The notes: generated by a model not told the origin, from the sequence alone. A DNA stretch of 47,436 nt from Gordonia amicalis NBRC 100051 = JCM 11271 (GCF_000332995.1 NZ_BANS01000049.1:1-47436), one strand, 5' to 3'. Positions 30,434-39,829 are shown, numbered from the stretch's first letter. Numbers and translations: made by a program.

Positions 30434-30751
30434 TCACGACTTCTGGATGGGGATGGAAGCCTGCGAAGGTTGTTGGCCGCAATGTCTTTGGAGGACGAGG
30501 GAGGCAAGGACGGTACCGAGGTGGTGACGCGCCCCGGCGAGGTCGCCGATCGCAGCGAGGTGGCGGACGAGACCGATGTGTGCGGCGAGGTGGCGGCGTC
30601 GGTTCGAGGTGACGCTGAGGTGATGGGCGCGGTGGAAGAACTGGTGGGCCGAGTATGGCGTGGGTGCCCGGTAGACGTCGCGCATGGCATGCAGATACTG
30701 ACGACGGTGGTCGTCCGGGGGCGAGTGCGTCCCCCTCGGGTTCTCGGTCAC
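30434..30751 (-). CDS. DUF3703-like helical protein
   Basis: 105 residues from a GTG at 30751 (GAGGG upstream). HQFFHRAHHLSVTSNRRRHL, AAHIGLVRHLAAIGDLAGAR and a hydrophobic last helix match the general pattern of DUF3703 proteins (short, His-rich, TPR-like helices) found near mercury and copper resistance genes. The resemblance is from pattern, and a GC-rich chance frame cannot be fully excluded because other frames are also open here. Confidence 0.5.
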   Translation of the reverse strand: MTENPRGTHSPPDDHRRQYLHAMRDVYRAPTPYSAHQFFHRAHHLSVTSNRRRHLAAHIGLVRHLAAIGDLAGARHHLGTVLASLVLQRHCGQQPSQASIPIQKS

Positions 30752-30804
30752 AGCGCATCCCTCGAACTAGTACGCGCAGGCTGGGTCAACCCGCGTCATC
30801 TAAC

Positions 30805-30821
30805 TACTATAGGGCCTAGTA
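30805..30821. promoter_or_regulatory. BlaI-type operator B, between the DUF3703-like and M56 genes
   Basis: TACTA-TAGGGCC-TAGTA. The extended AACTACTAT half is on the plus strand, pointing to the M56 gene (start 30987); the DUF3703-like gene starts 54 bp away on the other strand. Confidence 0.7.
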
Positions 30822-30986
30822 ATTGGCGGCGCGGTGGGTGCTGGAGTTGCGGCGTCACCGACGAACTTCTGGGGCATACTGGCTGGTGGTGCAGGTGGCG
30901 GACCGCCGGGAAGGTGTATTGAGCGTGGGTCTCAGCGAGCACGACGGCGGGCGTCGAGGATCGAGGCGAACGATGGGTGAGCATCC

Positions 30987-31937
30987 ATGAGTGCAGCGGT
31001 GGTGTTAGTTGTTGCCGCAGGTGTGCTGGGCTGGCTGTGGCCTCGATGGATGGTTCGGGTGCAGGGCCGTATCGATGCTCGTTGGGTGTTGGTGGCCTGG
31101 CCGGCCGCGCAGGTCGTGTTTGCGTTGTTGTGGGTGGGAGCTGTTGTGACGCTGGCGGTTCCCGGTCATTTCGGCATCCATTCGTTGTCTGAGGTGGTGT
31201 CGTGTCTGCGGGTGTTGTCACACGGCGCATCCCCGCGGGTGGAAGCGATCTCTGGTGGCGTGCTGGCGGTGGTGACCGTGGCAGCGATTGTCCGAGCGGT
31301 GACGATCGCGGTGCGATCGGCGGTGCGGATGCGTGGTGCTCGTGAGGAGTATCTTCAGTCGTTGCGGTTGGTGGGCGCCCGCAGTGAGCGCTATCCCGAT
31401 GTGTGGTGGCTCGCCGACGGGCGGCCGATGGCGTTTTGTCTGCCGGGCAAGGATGCCGGGATCGCCGCCACGACCGGGTTGCAGGCGGCGTTGTCCGGTG
31501 AGGAACTCGATGCCGTCGTTGCTCATGAGCGCGCACACCGGCGGCAACGTCATCACACCGTGGTGTTGGCGGCCCGCGCTCTCGGGCGTGCGTTCCCGCT
31601 GATTCCGTTGTTCAGCCGCGCGGCCCGTGAGGTCGCCGGCTTGGTCGAGCAAGCCGCCGATGCCCGCGCCGCCCAGCTGGTGGGTGCGCGGGCGGTCTGC
31701 TCGGCGTTGGGAACGTTGGCCCGTTCGGGACCTGTAGCGGGCCCGGTGGGTGTGTTGTCGATCAGCGATTCGTCGTCGGTGGGGCCTCGGTTGAGCCGCT
31801 TGGACTCCGGTCACCGGTGCCGGTCGCGGCGTCATCATGTGGGTGCTGCCGCGGCGGTGGCTGGTGTGGTGGCGGTGCCGACCACGCTGGCGGTGTCCGG
31901 TGTCGTCGCGGCGATGGTGATCGCGATGTGTGTGTAG
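30987..31937 (+). CDS. M56-family membrane metalloprotease, BlaR-like
   Basis: 316 residues. N-terminal membrane spans at about 3-20, 33-56 and 88-110. The zinc motif HERAH (180-184) sits in VVAHERAHRRQRHH, preceded by the typical PGKDAGIAATTGLQAALSGE. A membrane span near 200-215 and a last one at 290-315 follow. There is no penicillin-binding sensor domain, so it resembles the short mycobacterial BlaR (Rv1845c) rather than staphylococcal BlaR1. Expected role: intramembrane-type protease that relieves BlaI repression after a wall or metal signal. Operator B lies upstream and a BlaI-family gene is at 44799. Confidence 0.85.
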   Translation: MSAAVVLVVAAGVLGWLWPRWMVRVQGRIDARWVLVAWPAAQVVFALLWVGAVVTLAVPGHFGIHSLSEVVSCLRVLSHGASPRVEAISGGVLAVVTVAAIVRAVTIAVRSAVRMRGAREEYLQSLRLVGARSERYPDVWWLADGRPMAFCLPGKDAGIAATTGLQAALSGEELDAVVAHERAHRRQRHHTVVLAARALGRAFPLIPLFSRAAREVAGLVEQAADARAAQLVGARAVCSALGTLARSGPVAGPVGVLSISDSSSVGPRLSRLDSGHRCRSRRHHVGAAAAVAGVVAVPTTLAVSGVVAAMVIAMCV

Positions 31938-31943
31938 CCGAGA

Positions 31944-31961
31944 CCGACCCGGGCGGGTCGG
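31944..31961. terminator. Short bidirectional terminator
   Basis: CCGACCC-GGGC-GGGTCGG between the convergent M56 gene (ends 31937) and DUF305 gene (ends 31966). Confidence 0.6.
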
Positions 31962-31965
31962 GCCG

Positions 31966-32619
31966 CTAGGGGTTGTTGAGAAGCTGCTGCATCCTCGCAA
32001 TTTCGCTCTCCTGGTCAGTGACGATCTGGCGTGCCAGCGCGATCGCCTCGGGCGATTGGCCGTCTTGAATCTCGGTCTTGGCCATGGCGATGGCGCCGCG
32101 GTGGTGTTCGATCATCTGGGTCAGGAACAGGCGCGACGCCTCGGCGCCTTGCGCGTCGCGTAGCTGCTGCATCTGTTCTGGCGACATCATGCCCATCATC
32201 GACGGCATCGGGGAGGTACCCGGTGCCATCGAGGTACCCATGTCCATGTTGTGTCCCTGGCCCTCGAGTGGGGCTCCCCATTGCTTCAGCCACGACTGCA
32301 TCTGCTCGATCTCAGGCTGCTGAGCGTCTTTGATCTGCTGGGCCAGACTGACGACCTGGGGGTTGATGTTGTCCTTCTCCAACAGGATGTCGCTCATCAT
32401 GATCGCCTGGGTGTGGTGCGGGATCATCTGCTGGGCGAACGAGATGTCCGCGCTGTTGTGTTCGGCAGAGGCCGCCGCTGACGATTCGGTACTGACCGTG
32501 CTGGTACCCATCCCCGACATCGAGGAATGATCCTCAGTCGAGGTGTCCGAACACGCGGCCACCACTGTCAGAACAGCCGCCGCGGCAGCAACGACGACAC
32601 CCGTTCGTGTGACTCTCAT
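31966..32619 (-). CDS. DUF305 lipoprotein
   Basis: 217 residues from the ATG at 32619 (GGAGGAG upstream). Lipobox VLTVVAAC. Two ferritin-like DUF305 repeats carry paired His/Met: AQQMIPHHTQAIMMSDILLE and TQMIEHHRGAIAMAKTEI. A Met-rich loop lies between them (NMDMGTSMAPG, MMGMMSPEQM). The Met/His wealth fits Cu(I)/Ag(I) binding on the outer face of the membrane. DUF305 proteins commonly accompany copper resistance genes. Operator C lies 60 bp upstream, tying it to the BlaI-type regulon rather than to CsoR. Confidence 0.88.
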   Translation of the reverse strand: MRVTRTGVVVAAAAAVLTVVAACSDTSTEDHSSMSGMGTSTVSTESSAAASAEHNSADISFAQQMIPHHTQAIMMSDILLEKDNINPQVVSLAQQIKDAQQPEIEQMQSWLKQWGAPLEGQGHNMDMGTSMAPGTSPMPSMMGMMSPEQMQQLRDAQGAEASRLFLTQMIEHHRGAIAMAKTEIQDGQSPEAIALARQIVTDQESEIARMQQLLNNP

Positions 32620-32678
32620 CGATCTCCTCCTCAAGAGTGATACTTCGCCACCGCCCGGCGGCGCTTCGATAACAATTC

Positions 32679-32695
32679 TACTAACACCGATAGTA
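32679..32695. promoter_or_regulatory. BlaI-type operator C, DUF305/M23 intergenic region
   Basis: TACTA-ACACCGA-TAGTA; the extended AACTACTAT is on the minus strand toward the DUF305 gene. The divergent M23 gene begins 194 bp away and may share it. Confidence 0.75.
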
Positions 32696-32888
32696 GTTAG
32701 TCGCCTGCCCGGCACCCACAAAACGGGCGGTGAACTGCGCAAACAAAGCCGCTAATGCCTGATTAGTTCGCTTCGTAGTGGAGCCGCGTGTGACTGGTGG
32801 GGCACAAGTGACTTGTGGTGTGATCTCGCGGGTACACGCATGGCACTCGTGCGTGGGTCTACGACGTCCGTGGGGAAGGTCCGACCGC

Positions 32889-33824
32889 ATGCAGATGGTG
32901 TTGACATCGCTACGGGTCAAGGCGGGGCAGCGGTGGGGCCCCAAGGCGCTGGGGGTGGCGGTGGCGGTGTGTGTGGGCGTTGCGCCTGTGATTGCCACCG
33001 CACCGGCGGCGGCCTCGACCGATGGACATGTGGCCGGGGAGTTGATCGCGATCGTGCAGGACTCGGTGAAGGCCGCTTTGGGTGGTGCCGCGGCGGCGAG
33101 TTTGGGGGAGCCGATCACGCAGGCGGCGTCCTGCCTGGGCGCTCAGGCCCAGTCGGGCAGTGTCGGCGATGCGGGCAGTGTGGCCGCGCTGCAGTGCTTC
33201 GGCACGTTTTCGCTCATTGATCCGATAGACGGGTTCCGGATCATCGACGCGTTACCGCTGGCTCGGCTGGTGGCCACCCTGATCGCCGCGATCGTGCCGC
33301 ACGATCCGAACGAGCCGCATGGCCCCCAGCCGCAGGAACCCGGAACGCCGACGCCGCTGCTGCCCGGTAGTGGCGGTGCGGTGGCGCCGACTGCGGGTGA
33401 GATCACGTCCACCTTCGGTGACGGACGGGGCCATCAGGGCATTGATATCGGTAATGATCTGGGCGCGCCGATTGTCGCTGTGGCTGACGGGGAGGTCATC
33501 ACCTCCGGACCCGCTGAGGGGTTCGGGTTGTGGATGCGGATCCGGCACGATGACGGCACGATCACCACCTACGGCCACAACGACGAGAATCTGCTCGAGC
33601 AGGGCGCGCGAGTACGGATGGGCCAATCGATCGCCACGGTGGGCAACCGTGGGGTGTCGACCGGCCCGCATCTGCATTTCGAGGTTCTCGATCCGACGGG
33701 AGTCAACGTTGATCCGGCACAGTGGCTGGCCGATCGTGGGGTGGTTCTGGCGATGGCCGCTGATGCAGACGCCCGCGCGCCGGGGCCGGTGGTGCCGCAG
33801 TGGGTCGGCGAACGACGCCTGTGA
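32889..33824 (+). CDS. M23 family peptidoglycan endopeptidase, secreted
   Basis: 311 residues from the ATG at 32889 (or 32895). Sec signal peptide VAVAVCVGVAPVIATAPAAA; an Ala/Gly-rich region with three cysteines (SCLGAQAQ, LQCFGTF); a Pro-rich linker; then a LytM domain from about 190. Zinc ligands are the His and Asp in GHQGIDIG and the His pair in GPHLHFEV; VGNRGVSTG is characteristic. It should hydrolyse peptide stems of the wall, the counterpart of the L,D-transpeptidase that cross-links them. The nearby remnant at 28.7-29.2 kb is a related copy. Confidence 0.88.
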   Translation: MQMVLTSLRVKAGQRWGPKALGVAVAVCVGVAPVIATAPAAASTDGHVAGELIAIVQDSVKAALGGAAAASLGEPITQAASCLGAQAQSGSVGDAGSVAALQCFGTFSLIDPIDGFRIIDALPLARLVATLIAAIVPHDPNEPHGPQPQEPGTPTPLLPGSGGAVAPTAGEITSTFGDGRGHQGIDIGNDLGAPIVAVADGEVITSGPAEGFGLWMRIRHDDGTITTYGHNDENLLEQGARVRMGQSIATVGNRGVSTGPHLHFEVLDPTGVNVDPAQWLADRGVVLAMAADADARAPGPVVPQWVGERRL

Positions 33825-33842
33825 CGAACCCGGCGTGGTGGG

Positions 33843-34172
33843 TCAGGAACGAACGAGGCGAGCGATGGCCGCCGAGGCTTCAGCGATCTTCTCCTGTGCC
33901 TCGTCGCCGCCGGCGTGGGCGGCATCGAGCACGCAGTGGGTGAGGTGGTCGTCGAGCAAGCCCAGCGCCACCCCCTCCAGTGCCTTGGTCAGCGCCGAGA
34001 TCTGGGTCAGGATGTCGATGCAGTACTGCTCCTCGTCGACCATCCGGTGGATACCTCGGGATTGGCCTTCGATGCGCTTGAGGCGGGCCAGGTATTTGCC
34101 CTTGTCGCTGATGTAACCGTGGGAGGAGTGTTCCGGTGCGGAGGAGTTTCCCGGGGCGGAGGCAGTGGTCAT
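33843..34172 (-). CDS. csoR: CsoR copper-sensing repressor
   Basis: 109 residues. All-helical CsoR/RcnR fold with YLARLKRIEGQSRGIHRM. The Cu(I) ligands Cys51, His76 and Cys80 have the 25/4 spacing of M. tuberculosis CsoR (Cys36, His61, Cys65). The basic second-shell residues of helix 2 are present. Last gene of the copA/copB unit: its ATG overlaps the copB stop. Likely operators are the GC-rich dyads at 36381-36399 and 40117-40139. Confidence 0.95.
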   Translation of the reverse strand: MTTASAPGNSSAPEHSSHGYISDKGKYLARLKRIEGQSRGIHRMVDEEQYCIDILTQISALTKALEGVALGLLDDHLTHCVLDAAHAGGDEAQEKIAEASAAIARLVRS

Positions 34173-36370
34173 GGACTCACCTTCTCAGTGGATCTCGGTC
34201 GGTTGTGCTGCAGTGCACGCACTGTACTCGCGCCTGGGTGCAGGTCGAGTCGGCGCAGCAGTTGCGCGTTGAGTGCGACCACGACCGTCGAGGCTGACAT
34301 CAGGATCGCTCCGACCGACATCGGCAGGACGAACCCGATGGGCGCGAGAATTCCGGCGGCCAGCGGTACAGAGATCAGGTTGTATCCCGCTGCCCACCAC
34401 AGGTTCTGCTTCATTTTTCGGTAGCTGGCGTCCGACAGCTCGATGACCGACAGCACCGAGCGGGGGTCGTCGCTGGCGAGGATGACCCCGGCCGAGGCGA
34501 TCGCGACGTCGGTGCCGGCCCCGATCGCGATGCCCACATCGGCTTGGGCCAAGGCCGGGGCGTCGTTGACGCCGTCGCCCACCATCGCCACCTTGCGGCC
34601 TTCGTGCTGCAGTTCGGCCACCTTGCTGGCTTTGTCTTCCGGGCGTACACCGGCGAACACCCGGTCGATACCGAGGTCGTGAGCGACGGTGTGCGCGACC
34701 GCTTCGGCGTCGCCGGTGATCATCACGACCTCGACCCCGCGGGCGTGCAGCGCCTCGACGGCTTGGCGGGATTCCCCGCGCACCTCGTCAGCGAGTTTGA
34801 CAGCTCCGATCAGCTCAGTGTCGCGGGTGACATGCAGGATGATTGCGCCGTCGGCGCGCCAGCGATCAGCGATGGCCAGTTCCTGATGGCCCTGTTCCTC
34901 GAGCATGCGGGGCCCGCCCACCCGCACTGTGGCACCCTCGACGCGAGCGGTCACACCGACCGCCGGTGACGAGGTGAAGTCGGTGGCCGCGGGAACCGGC
35001 TGGGCGCGGTCTCCGGCAGCTGCGACAATTGCTCGCGCCAGCGGGTGCTCGCTGTCGGCTTCGGCGCTAGCTGCCAGGGTGAGCACGGTGTCCTCATCGA
35101 CGCCGTCGGCGGCCGCGATCTCGATGACGGTGGGCTCACCCTTGGTCAGGGTTCCGGTCTTGTCGAACAGCACCGCATCCACAGTGCGCATGGCCTCAAG
35201 TGCCAACCGGTCTTTGACCAGCACGCCGCCGCGGGCGGCGCGTTCGGTGGCAATGGCCACCACCAGGGGGATAGCCAAGCCGAGTGCGTGCGGGCAGGCG
35301 ATGACCAGCACGGTGATGGTTCGAATCACCGCCTGGTCGGGTTGGCCGATGACCGTCCACACGATGGCGGTGATGATCGCTGAGCCGAGCGCGAACCAGA
35401 ACAGCAGCGCTGCGGCGGAATCGGCCAGCCGCTGGGCGCGGGAGGTGGAGTTCTGCGCGTCTGCCACCAGGCGCTGAATCCCGGCCAGCGCCGTGTCGTC
35501 GCCGGTGGCGGTGATCTGGACCCGCAGCCCCGAGTCGGTGGCCACCGTGCCGGCCACCACCTGATCGCCGATGCCGCGGCGCACCGTGCGCGATTCTCCG
35601 GTGACCATGGATTCATCGAGCTCGGCCGAGCCGTCCACGACGCGACCGTCGGCCGGGACGCTGGCCCCGGGGCGCACGATCACCACATCTCCGACCTGCA
35701 GCTCACTGGGAGCAACGGTGGTGATGTGGTCGCCATCGACGCGTTCGGCCTCATCGGGCAGCAGCGCGGCCAGCGAGTCCAGGGCCGAAGTTGTCTGGGC
35801 CAGCGACCGCATCTCGATCCAATGCCCCAACAGCATGATCACGATGAGCAGGGCCAGTTCCCACCAGAAGTCCAGTTCGTGGTGCAACACACCGATGCTC
35901 GCACCCCAGGACGCCACGAAGGCCACCGTGATCGCCAAGGCGATCAACAGCATCATTCCCGGTGCGCGCGACCGCAGTTCTGAATAGGCGCCTACCAGGA
36001 ACGGCCGCCCACCCCAGCAGTACATCACCGTACCCAGCACCGGTGAGACCCACTGCAGCACTTGACTATCGGGTAGGTCGTAGCCGATGAGCATCGCGAA
36101 CATGGGTGAAAAGGCTACGACCGGCACAGCCAGGGCCAGCATGATCCAGAACAGCCGGCGGAACTGCCCGACGTGATCACCATGGCCCGCATGCCCGCCA
36201 TGCCCAGCGTGATCATGTTCGGCGTGATCATGGTCTGCGCGGGCGCGCTCAGCATGGTGATCGTGGTGGTTGTGTGACGCTGCGGCGAGTTGGCCGTGGT
36301 GGCGTTCGTCGGCGGCGTCGTGACCGGCGTGCTCAGGGGAAGAGTGCTCGGAGGAGGAGTGCTCGTTCAT
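34169..36370 (-). CDS. copB: P1B-3 copper-type ATPase with His-rich N-terminus (CopB-like)
   Basis: 733 residues. The first 68 residues contain about 20 histidines (HNHHDHHAE, HAGHGGHAGHGDH) in place of HMA domains. The ion-pathway motif is CPH (VIACPHALGLAIPLV), diagnostic of CopB-type pumps. TGES, DKTGTLTKGE, SEHPLARA and GDGVNDAPALAQ are present. It exports Cu(II)/Cu(I) or silver. Between copA-like and csoR, overlapping both by a few bases. An operator-like dyad sits just upstream of its start, inside the 3' end of the preceding gene, so it may have its own copper-inducible promoter. Confidence 0.92.
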   Translation of the reverse strand: MNEHSSSEHSSPEHAGHDAADERHHGQLAAASHNHHDHHAERARADHDHAEHDHAGHGGHAGHGDHVGQFRRLFWIMLALAVPVVAFSPMFAMLIGYDLPDSQVLQWVSPVLGTVMYCWGGRPFLVGAYSELRSRAPGMMLLIALAITVAFVASWGASIGVLHHELDFWWELALLIVIMLLGHWIEMRSLAQTTSALDSLAALLPDEAERVDGDHITTVAPSELQVGDVVIVRPGASVPADGRVVDGSAELDESMVTGESRTVRRGIGDQVVAGTVATDSGLRVQITATGDDTALAGIQRLVADAQNSTSRAQRLADSAAALLFWFALGSAIITAIVWTVIGQPDQAVIRTITVLVIACPHALGLAIPLVVAIATERAARGGVLVKDRLALEAMRTVDAVLFDKTGTLTKGEPTVIEIAAADGVDEDTVLTLAASAEADSEHPLARAIVAAAGDRAQPVPAATDFTSSPAVGVTARVEGATVRVGGPRMLEEQGHQELAIADRWRADGAIILHVTRDTELIGAVKLADEVRGESRQAVEALHARGVEVVMITGDAEAVAHTVAHDLGIDRVFAGVRPEDKASKVAELQHEGRKVAMVGDGVNDAPALAQADVGIAIGAGTDVAIASAGVILASDDPRSVLSVIELSDASYRKMKQNLWWAAGYNLISVPLAAGILAPIGFVLPMSVGAILMSASTVVVALNAQLLRRLDLHPGASTVRALQHNRPRSTEKVSP

Positions 36371-38724
36371 GCCGCTACCTTATACCCCTGGGGGGTATAC
36401 GTCGAGGGGTTGGTGGGTGGAACTGTGGACGATGAGTGGGGCGGGCTGGTGAAGGCGCGCAGCCGCAGGCTGTTGCTGACGACGAACACGCTGGACAACG
36501 CCATGGCGGCCCCAGCCAGCATGGGGTTGAGCAGTCCCAGCGCGGCCAGCGGTATCGCGGCGACGTTGTAGGCGAATGCCCAGAACAGGTTCATTTTGAT
36601 CGTTTTCAGAGTGGTGCGTGCCAAGGCGATCGCGTCGGCGGCAGCGTTGAGGTCGCCGCGGACCAGGGTGATGTCAGCGGCATGCATGGCGGCGTCGGTG
36701 CCGGTGCCCATCGCCAGCCCGAGATCGGCGTGGGCCAGGGCAGCGGCGTCGTTGACGCCGTCGCCGATCATGGCCACAACCTTGCCGTCGGATTGCAGGT
36801 CGGTGATGACGGCGGCTTTGTCGGCCGGCAAGACGTTAGCGATGACGGTGTCGATACCGACCTCAGCGGCCACGGCATCGGCGACGGTCTGGTTGTCGCC
36901 GGTCAGCAGGATGGGCGTCACACCCAGTGCGGTGAGCCGGGCGATGGCGTGTGCGCTGGTGGGTTTGATCGCATCGGCGACCGCCAGGACCGCATGGGCG
37001 CGGCCGTTCCAGCCGACGAGTACGGCGGTCTGTCCGGCTTCCTCGGCGGCGGCCTGTGCCTCGTTGAGGTGGGGGTCATCCACGGCGATGTCGTGTTCGG
37101 CCAGCAGCGTCGGACGCCCGACGGTGACAACTCGTCCCTGGACCAGACCGCGCACGCCTCGACCTTCGAAGTTGCGGAAGTCGTCGACCTCGTCGAGCGG
37201 CCCGACTTCGGCGGCTGCACCAGCAGCGATGGCGGCCGCGACGGGGTGCTCGGAGGCGTTTTCCACCGCTCCAGCGAGGGCGAGCACGTCTTCGCGAGTG
37301 GTGGTGGGGGAGGTGGTGACCTGGACGAGTGTCATCTGTCCCGTGGTGACCGTGCCGGTTTTGTCGAGGACAACGGTGTCGATGGTTCGGGTGGATTCGA
37401 GGACTTCGGGGCCTTTGATCACGATGCCGAGTTGGGCTCCGCGGCCGGTACCGACCAGAAGTGCGGTCGGGGTGGCCAGTCCCAGCGCGCAGGGGCAGGC
37501 GATGATCAGCACAGCGACCGCGGCGGTGAACGCCGCTTGCAGGGGATAGCCGGCGCCGATCCACGCGCCGAGGACTGCGATGGCGACGGTGATGACCACC
37601 GGCACGAAGACGCTTGAGATCCGGTCGGCCAGTCGCTGGGCGTGGGCTTTGCCGGTCTGGGCGCGTTCGACCATCGCGGCCATTTGCGCGAGTTGGGTGT
37701 CTGCCCCCACGCGGGTCGCCCGCACCCGTAGGTGTCCGCCGGCGTTGACTGTCCCGCCGGTCACGGTGTCGGCGGGGGCGACCTGGACTGGCATCGACTC
37801 GCCGGTGACCATGCTGGCGTCAACTGCCGAGGTGCCAGACACCACCACACCGTCGCTGGCGATCTTCTCGCCGGGGCGCACAATGAACTCGTCGTCGACG
37901 GCGAGCTCGCCGATCGGGATCCGATGCTGGTGGCCGTCCCTGACCACCGTGACGTCTTTGGCGCCCAGCTCCAACAAGGCCCGCAACGCCGCACCGGCTT
38001 GCCGTTTGGACCGCTTCTCGAAGTATCGGCCGGCCAGGACGAACATCGTGACCCCCGCGGCGACCTCGAGGTAGATGTTGCCTGCACCGTCAGAGGCGCT
38101 GACCGTCAGGGTGAATCCGTGGGTCATGCCTGGTTGTCCGGCGGTGCCGAAGAACAACGCATACAACGACCACAACAGCGCCGCGGTGGTGCCGACCGAG
38201 ATGAGGGTGTCCATGGTGGCCGCGCCGTGGCGCAGGTTGAGCAACGCGGCGCGATGAAACGGCCATGCCGCCCACACGATCACTGGCGCGGCCAACGTCA
38301 ACGACGCCCACTGCCAGTAGGTGAACTGCAACGTCGGGACCATTGCCAGCGCGATCACCGGTACCGAGAGAACCACCGCACCGATCAGTCGGTGACGCAA
38401 GGCCACGAGCTCCCCGTCGTCGTCCGAAGGGTCATCGTCGGGGGCGGCACCTTTGGTGGGAGTGGCGGGCAGCGCAGCGTGGTATCCGGCCTGTTCGATG
38501 GTCTCGATCAGCAGGTGGGGGTCGACACCGGCGGGTGCGCTGACGTGAGCTTTTTCGGTGGCGTAGTTCACCGAGGCGCTCACTCCGTCGAGTTTGTTCA
38601 GTGTGCGTTCGATGCGTGCCGCGCACGAGGCACACGTCATGCCCGACACGGCGAGTTCGACATCGACGGTGCCTGTCTGCTCGGCGGTGGCCGCAGGTGG
38701 GTGGATCGGAGCTGAGGTGGTCAT
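36367..38724 (-). CDS. copA: P1B-1 copper-exporting ATPase with HMA domain (CopA/CtpV-like)
   Basis: 785 residues. One N-terminal HMA domain with GMTCASCAARIE; eight membrane spans expected. Motifs are TGESMPV, CPC ion site (IIACPCALGLATPTA), DKTGTVTTGQM, SEHPVAAA, GDGVNDAAALAHADLGLAMG. It pumps Cu(I) out of the cytoplasm using metal from CopZ. The final 12 residues are encoded by a CsoR-type dyad, which makes the tail (TYTPQGYKVAA) look unlike its relatives. Its stop overlaps the copB start. Confidence 0.95.
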   Translation of the reverse strand: MTTSAPIHPPAATAEQTGTVDVELAVSGMTCASCAARIERTLNKLDGVSASVNYATEKAHVSAPAGVDPHLLIETIEQAGYHAALPATPTKGAAPDDDPSDDDGELVALRHRLIGAVVLSVPVIALAMVPTLQFTYWQWASLTLAAPVIVWAAWPFHRAALLNLRHGAATMDTLISVGTTAALLWSLYALFFGTAGQPGMTHGFTLTVSASDGAGNIYLEVAAGVTMFVLAGRYFEKRSKRQAGAALRALLELGAKDVTVVRDGHQHRIPIGELAVDDEFIVRPGEKIASDGVVVSGTSAVDASMVTGESMPVQVAPADTVTGGTVNAGGHLRVRATRVGADTQLAQMAAMVERAQTGKAHAQRLADRISSVFVPVVITVAIAVLGAWIGAGYPLQAAFTAAVAVLIIACPCALGLATPTALLVGTGRGAQLGIVIKGPEVLESTRTIDTVVLDKTGTVTTGQMTLVQVTTSPTTTREDVLALAGAVENASEHPVAAAIAAGAAAEVGPLDEVDDFRNFEGRGVRGLVQGRVVTVGRPTLLAEHDIAVDDPHLNEAQAAAEEAGQTAVLVGWNGRAHAVLAVADAIKPTSAHAIARLTALGVTPILLTGDNQTVADAVAAEVGIDTVIANVLPADKAAVITDLQSDGKVVAMIGDGVNDAAALAHADLGLAMGTGTDAAMHAADITLVRGDLNAAADAIALARTTLKTIKMNLFWAFAYNVAAIPLAALGLLNPMLAGAAMALSSVFVVSNSLRLRAFTSPPHSSSTVPPTNPSTYTPQGYKVAA
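36381..36399 (-). promoter_or_regulatory. CsoR-type operator inside the 3' end of copA
   Basis: TATACCCCTGGGGGGTATA, a near-perfect GC-rich dyad of the CsoR/RicR kind, lies 11 bp upstream of the copB start codon and within the copA coding sequence. It suggests an internal copper-controlled promoter for copB-csoR. Confidence 0.75.
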
Positions 38725-38786
38725 GGGGGGGTTCCTCGTTGGGTGAATGCCTCGGCGCAGTGCCCCGGGTGGCGCTGGTCAGCGAG

Positions 38787-39737
38787 TTAGTGTCCGGCGT
38801 GCGGATCGGCCGAGGGGGCCGTGGAGTCAGGTGTCGGGGCCGGGGCGCCGGTGGGGGCGTCGAGAACGAAGGTGGCGGTGTGCACAGCGCCCTGGACCTG
38901 GAAGTCGAGGTAGAGCAGATAGCGGCCCGGGGTGGGGGCGGTGGTGGCGAAGCGGACCTGTGGTCCCGCGAGTTGACCGGCGGTCGGTGCCGCGCCCTCA
39001 GGGTGAACATGCAGGTAGGCCAGGTCGCCCTGTCGCAGGGCCACCAAGTGACCGAAAGCGCCCAGATACGGCTGCAGGGTGGTGACCGGTTGTCCTGCTC
39101 GGCGCACGGTGACGGTCAGTTCGGACTCGGCTCCCGCGCGCAGGTGCCCGGCCAGCTCGATGTCGAACCCGTCGACGGATGACTGTCGTGATTCGGCGGC
39201 GGGTGGGGCCGGCTGGTAGTCACCGCTGACTTCGACGGTGCTGGTCAGGGTGAGGGGTTGACCGGTGGCGGCGGGCACGAAGTCGGCATAGATCCGGTAG
39301 CTGCCTCCCGTCGCCCACTGCCAGGGCAGCGACCAGCGCCCTTCGGGCGAGAGAGTGGGGTGCACGTGTCGAAAGTAGGCGCCATCCGCGCGGACGACGA
39401 TCAGGTGCAGCTGCTTGTCGTGCTCGGTGGCGAAGTCGGTGACCGCGGCCCCGGCGGCGTCGAGGATCTCAAAGCTCAGCGGTGCTTGCATCCCGGGCGC
39501 ATGGGGTGCCACCACATTTCCCAGGATGAAGCCGCCTGCTGCCAGCGAAACCCCGCGAACCTGATCGGCACCGGGGGACGCAGATGATGACGGTTGGGCA
39601 GTGTGGCCGACATGGGTGGACTCGGCCGACGACGGTCGTGGCCGATCGGGTGCGACACCCGCGGCGATGGCATAGGCCGCGGCGAAAACTATCAGCAGAG
39701 CCGCAGCGAAGACGCCGAGCTTGGTTGGAACATTCAT
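38787..39737 (-). CDS. Secreted or membrane-anchored copper-island protein, unknown fold
   Basis: 316 residues from the ATG at 39737. N-terminal membrane anchor (LGVFAAALLIVFAAAYAIAA). Two similar beta-rich halves follow: residues about 70-165, with YFRHVHPTLSPEGRWSLPW, and 180-290, with YLHVHPEG and RYLLYLDFQVQG. The repeated HVHP motifs and the His tail (DPHAGH) suggest copper handling outside the membrane. Similar proteins stand between copZ and copA in other actinobacteria. No enzyme motif seen. Same direction as its neighbours, with 62 bases to the start of copA. Confidence 0.75.
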   Translation of the reverse strand: MNVPTKLGVFAAALLIVFAAAYAIAAGVAPDRPRPSSAESTHVGHTAQPSSSASPGADQVRGVSLAAGGFILGNVVAPHAPGMQAPLSFEILDAAGAAVTDFATEHDKQLHLIVVRADGAYFRHVHPTLSPEGRWSLPWQWATGGSYRIYADFVPAATGQPLTLTSTVEVSGDYQPAPPAAESRQSSVDGFDIELAGHLRAGAESELTVTVRRAGQPVTTLQPYLGAFGHLVALRQGDLAYLHVHPEGAAPTAGQLAGPQVRFATTAPTPGRYLLYLDFQVQGAVHTATFVLDAPTGAPAPTPDSTAPSADPHAGH

Positions 39738-39829
39738 CGCTGGATTCCTGTCATCGGTGGTGGCGACACACACGCCGCCCGGAGAAGGGCTGAAGTCGCC
39801 AGTGGGCAGACACTTCAGCCCCTCATCGG

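Noticed and set aside
36436..38715. Plus-strand frames of 393 and 327 codons opposite copA
   Set aside because: Gly/Asp/Val/His-rich antisense translation of the ATPase, with no start signals or homology-like pattern.
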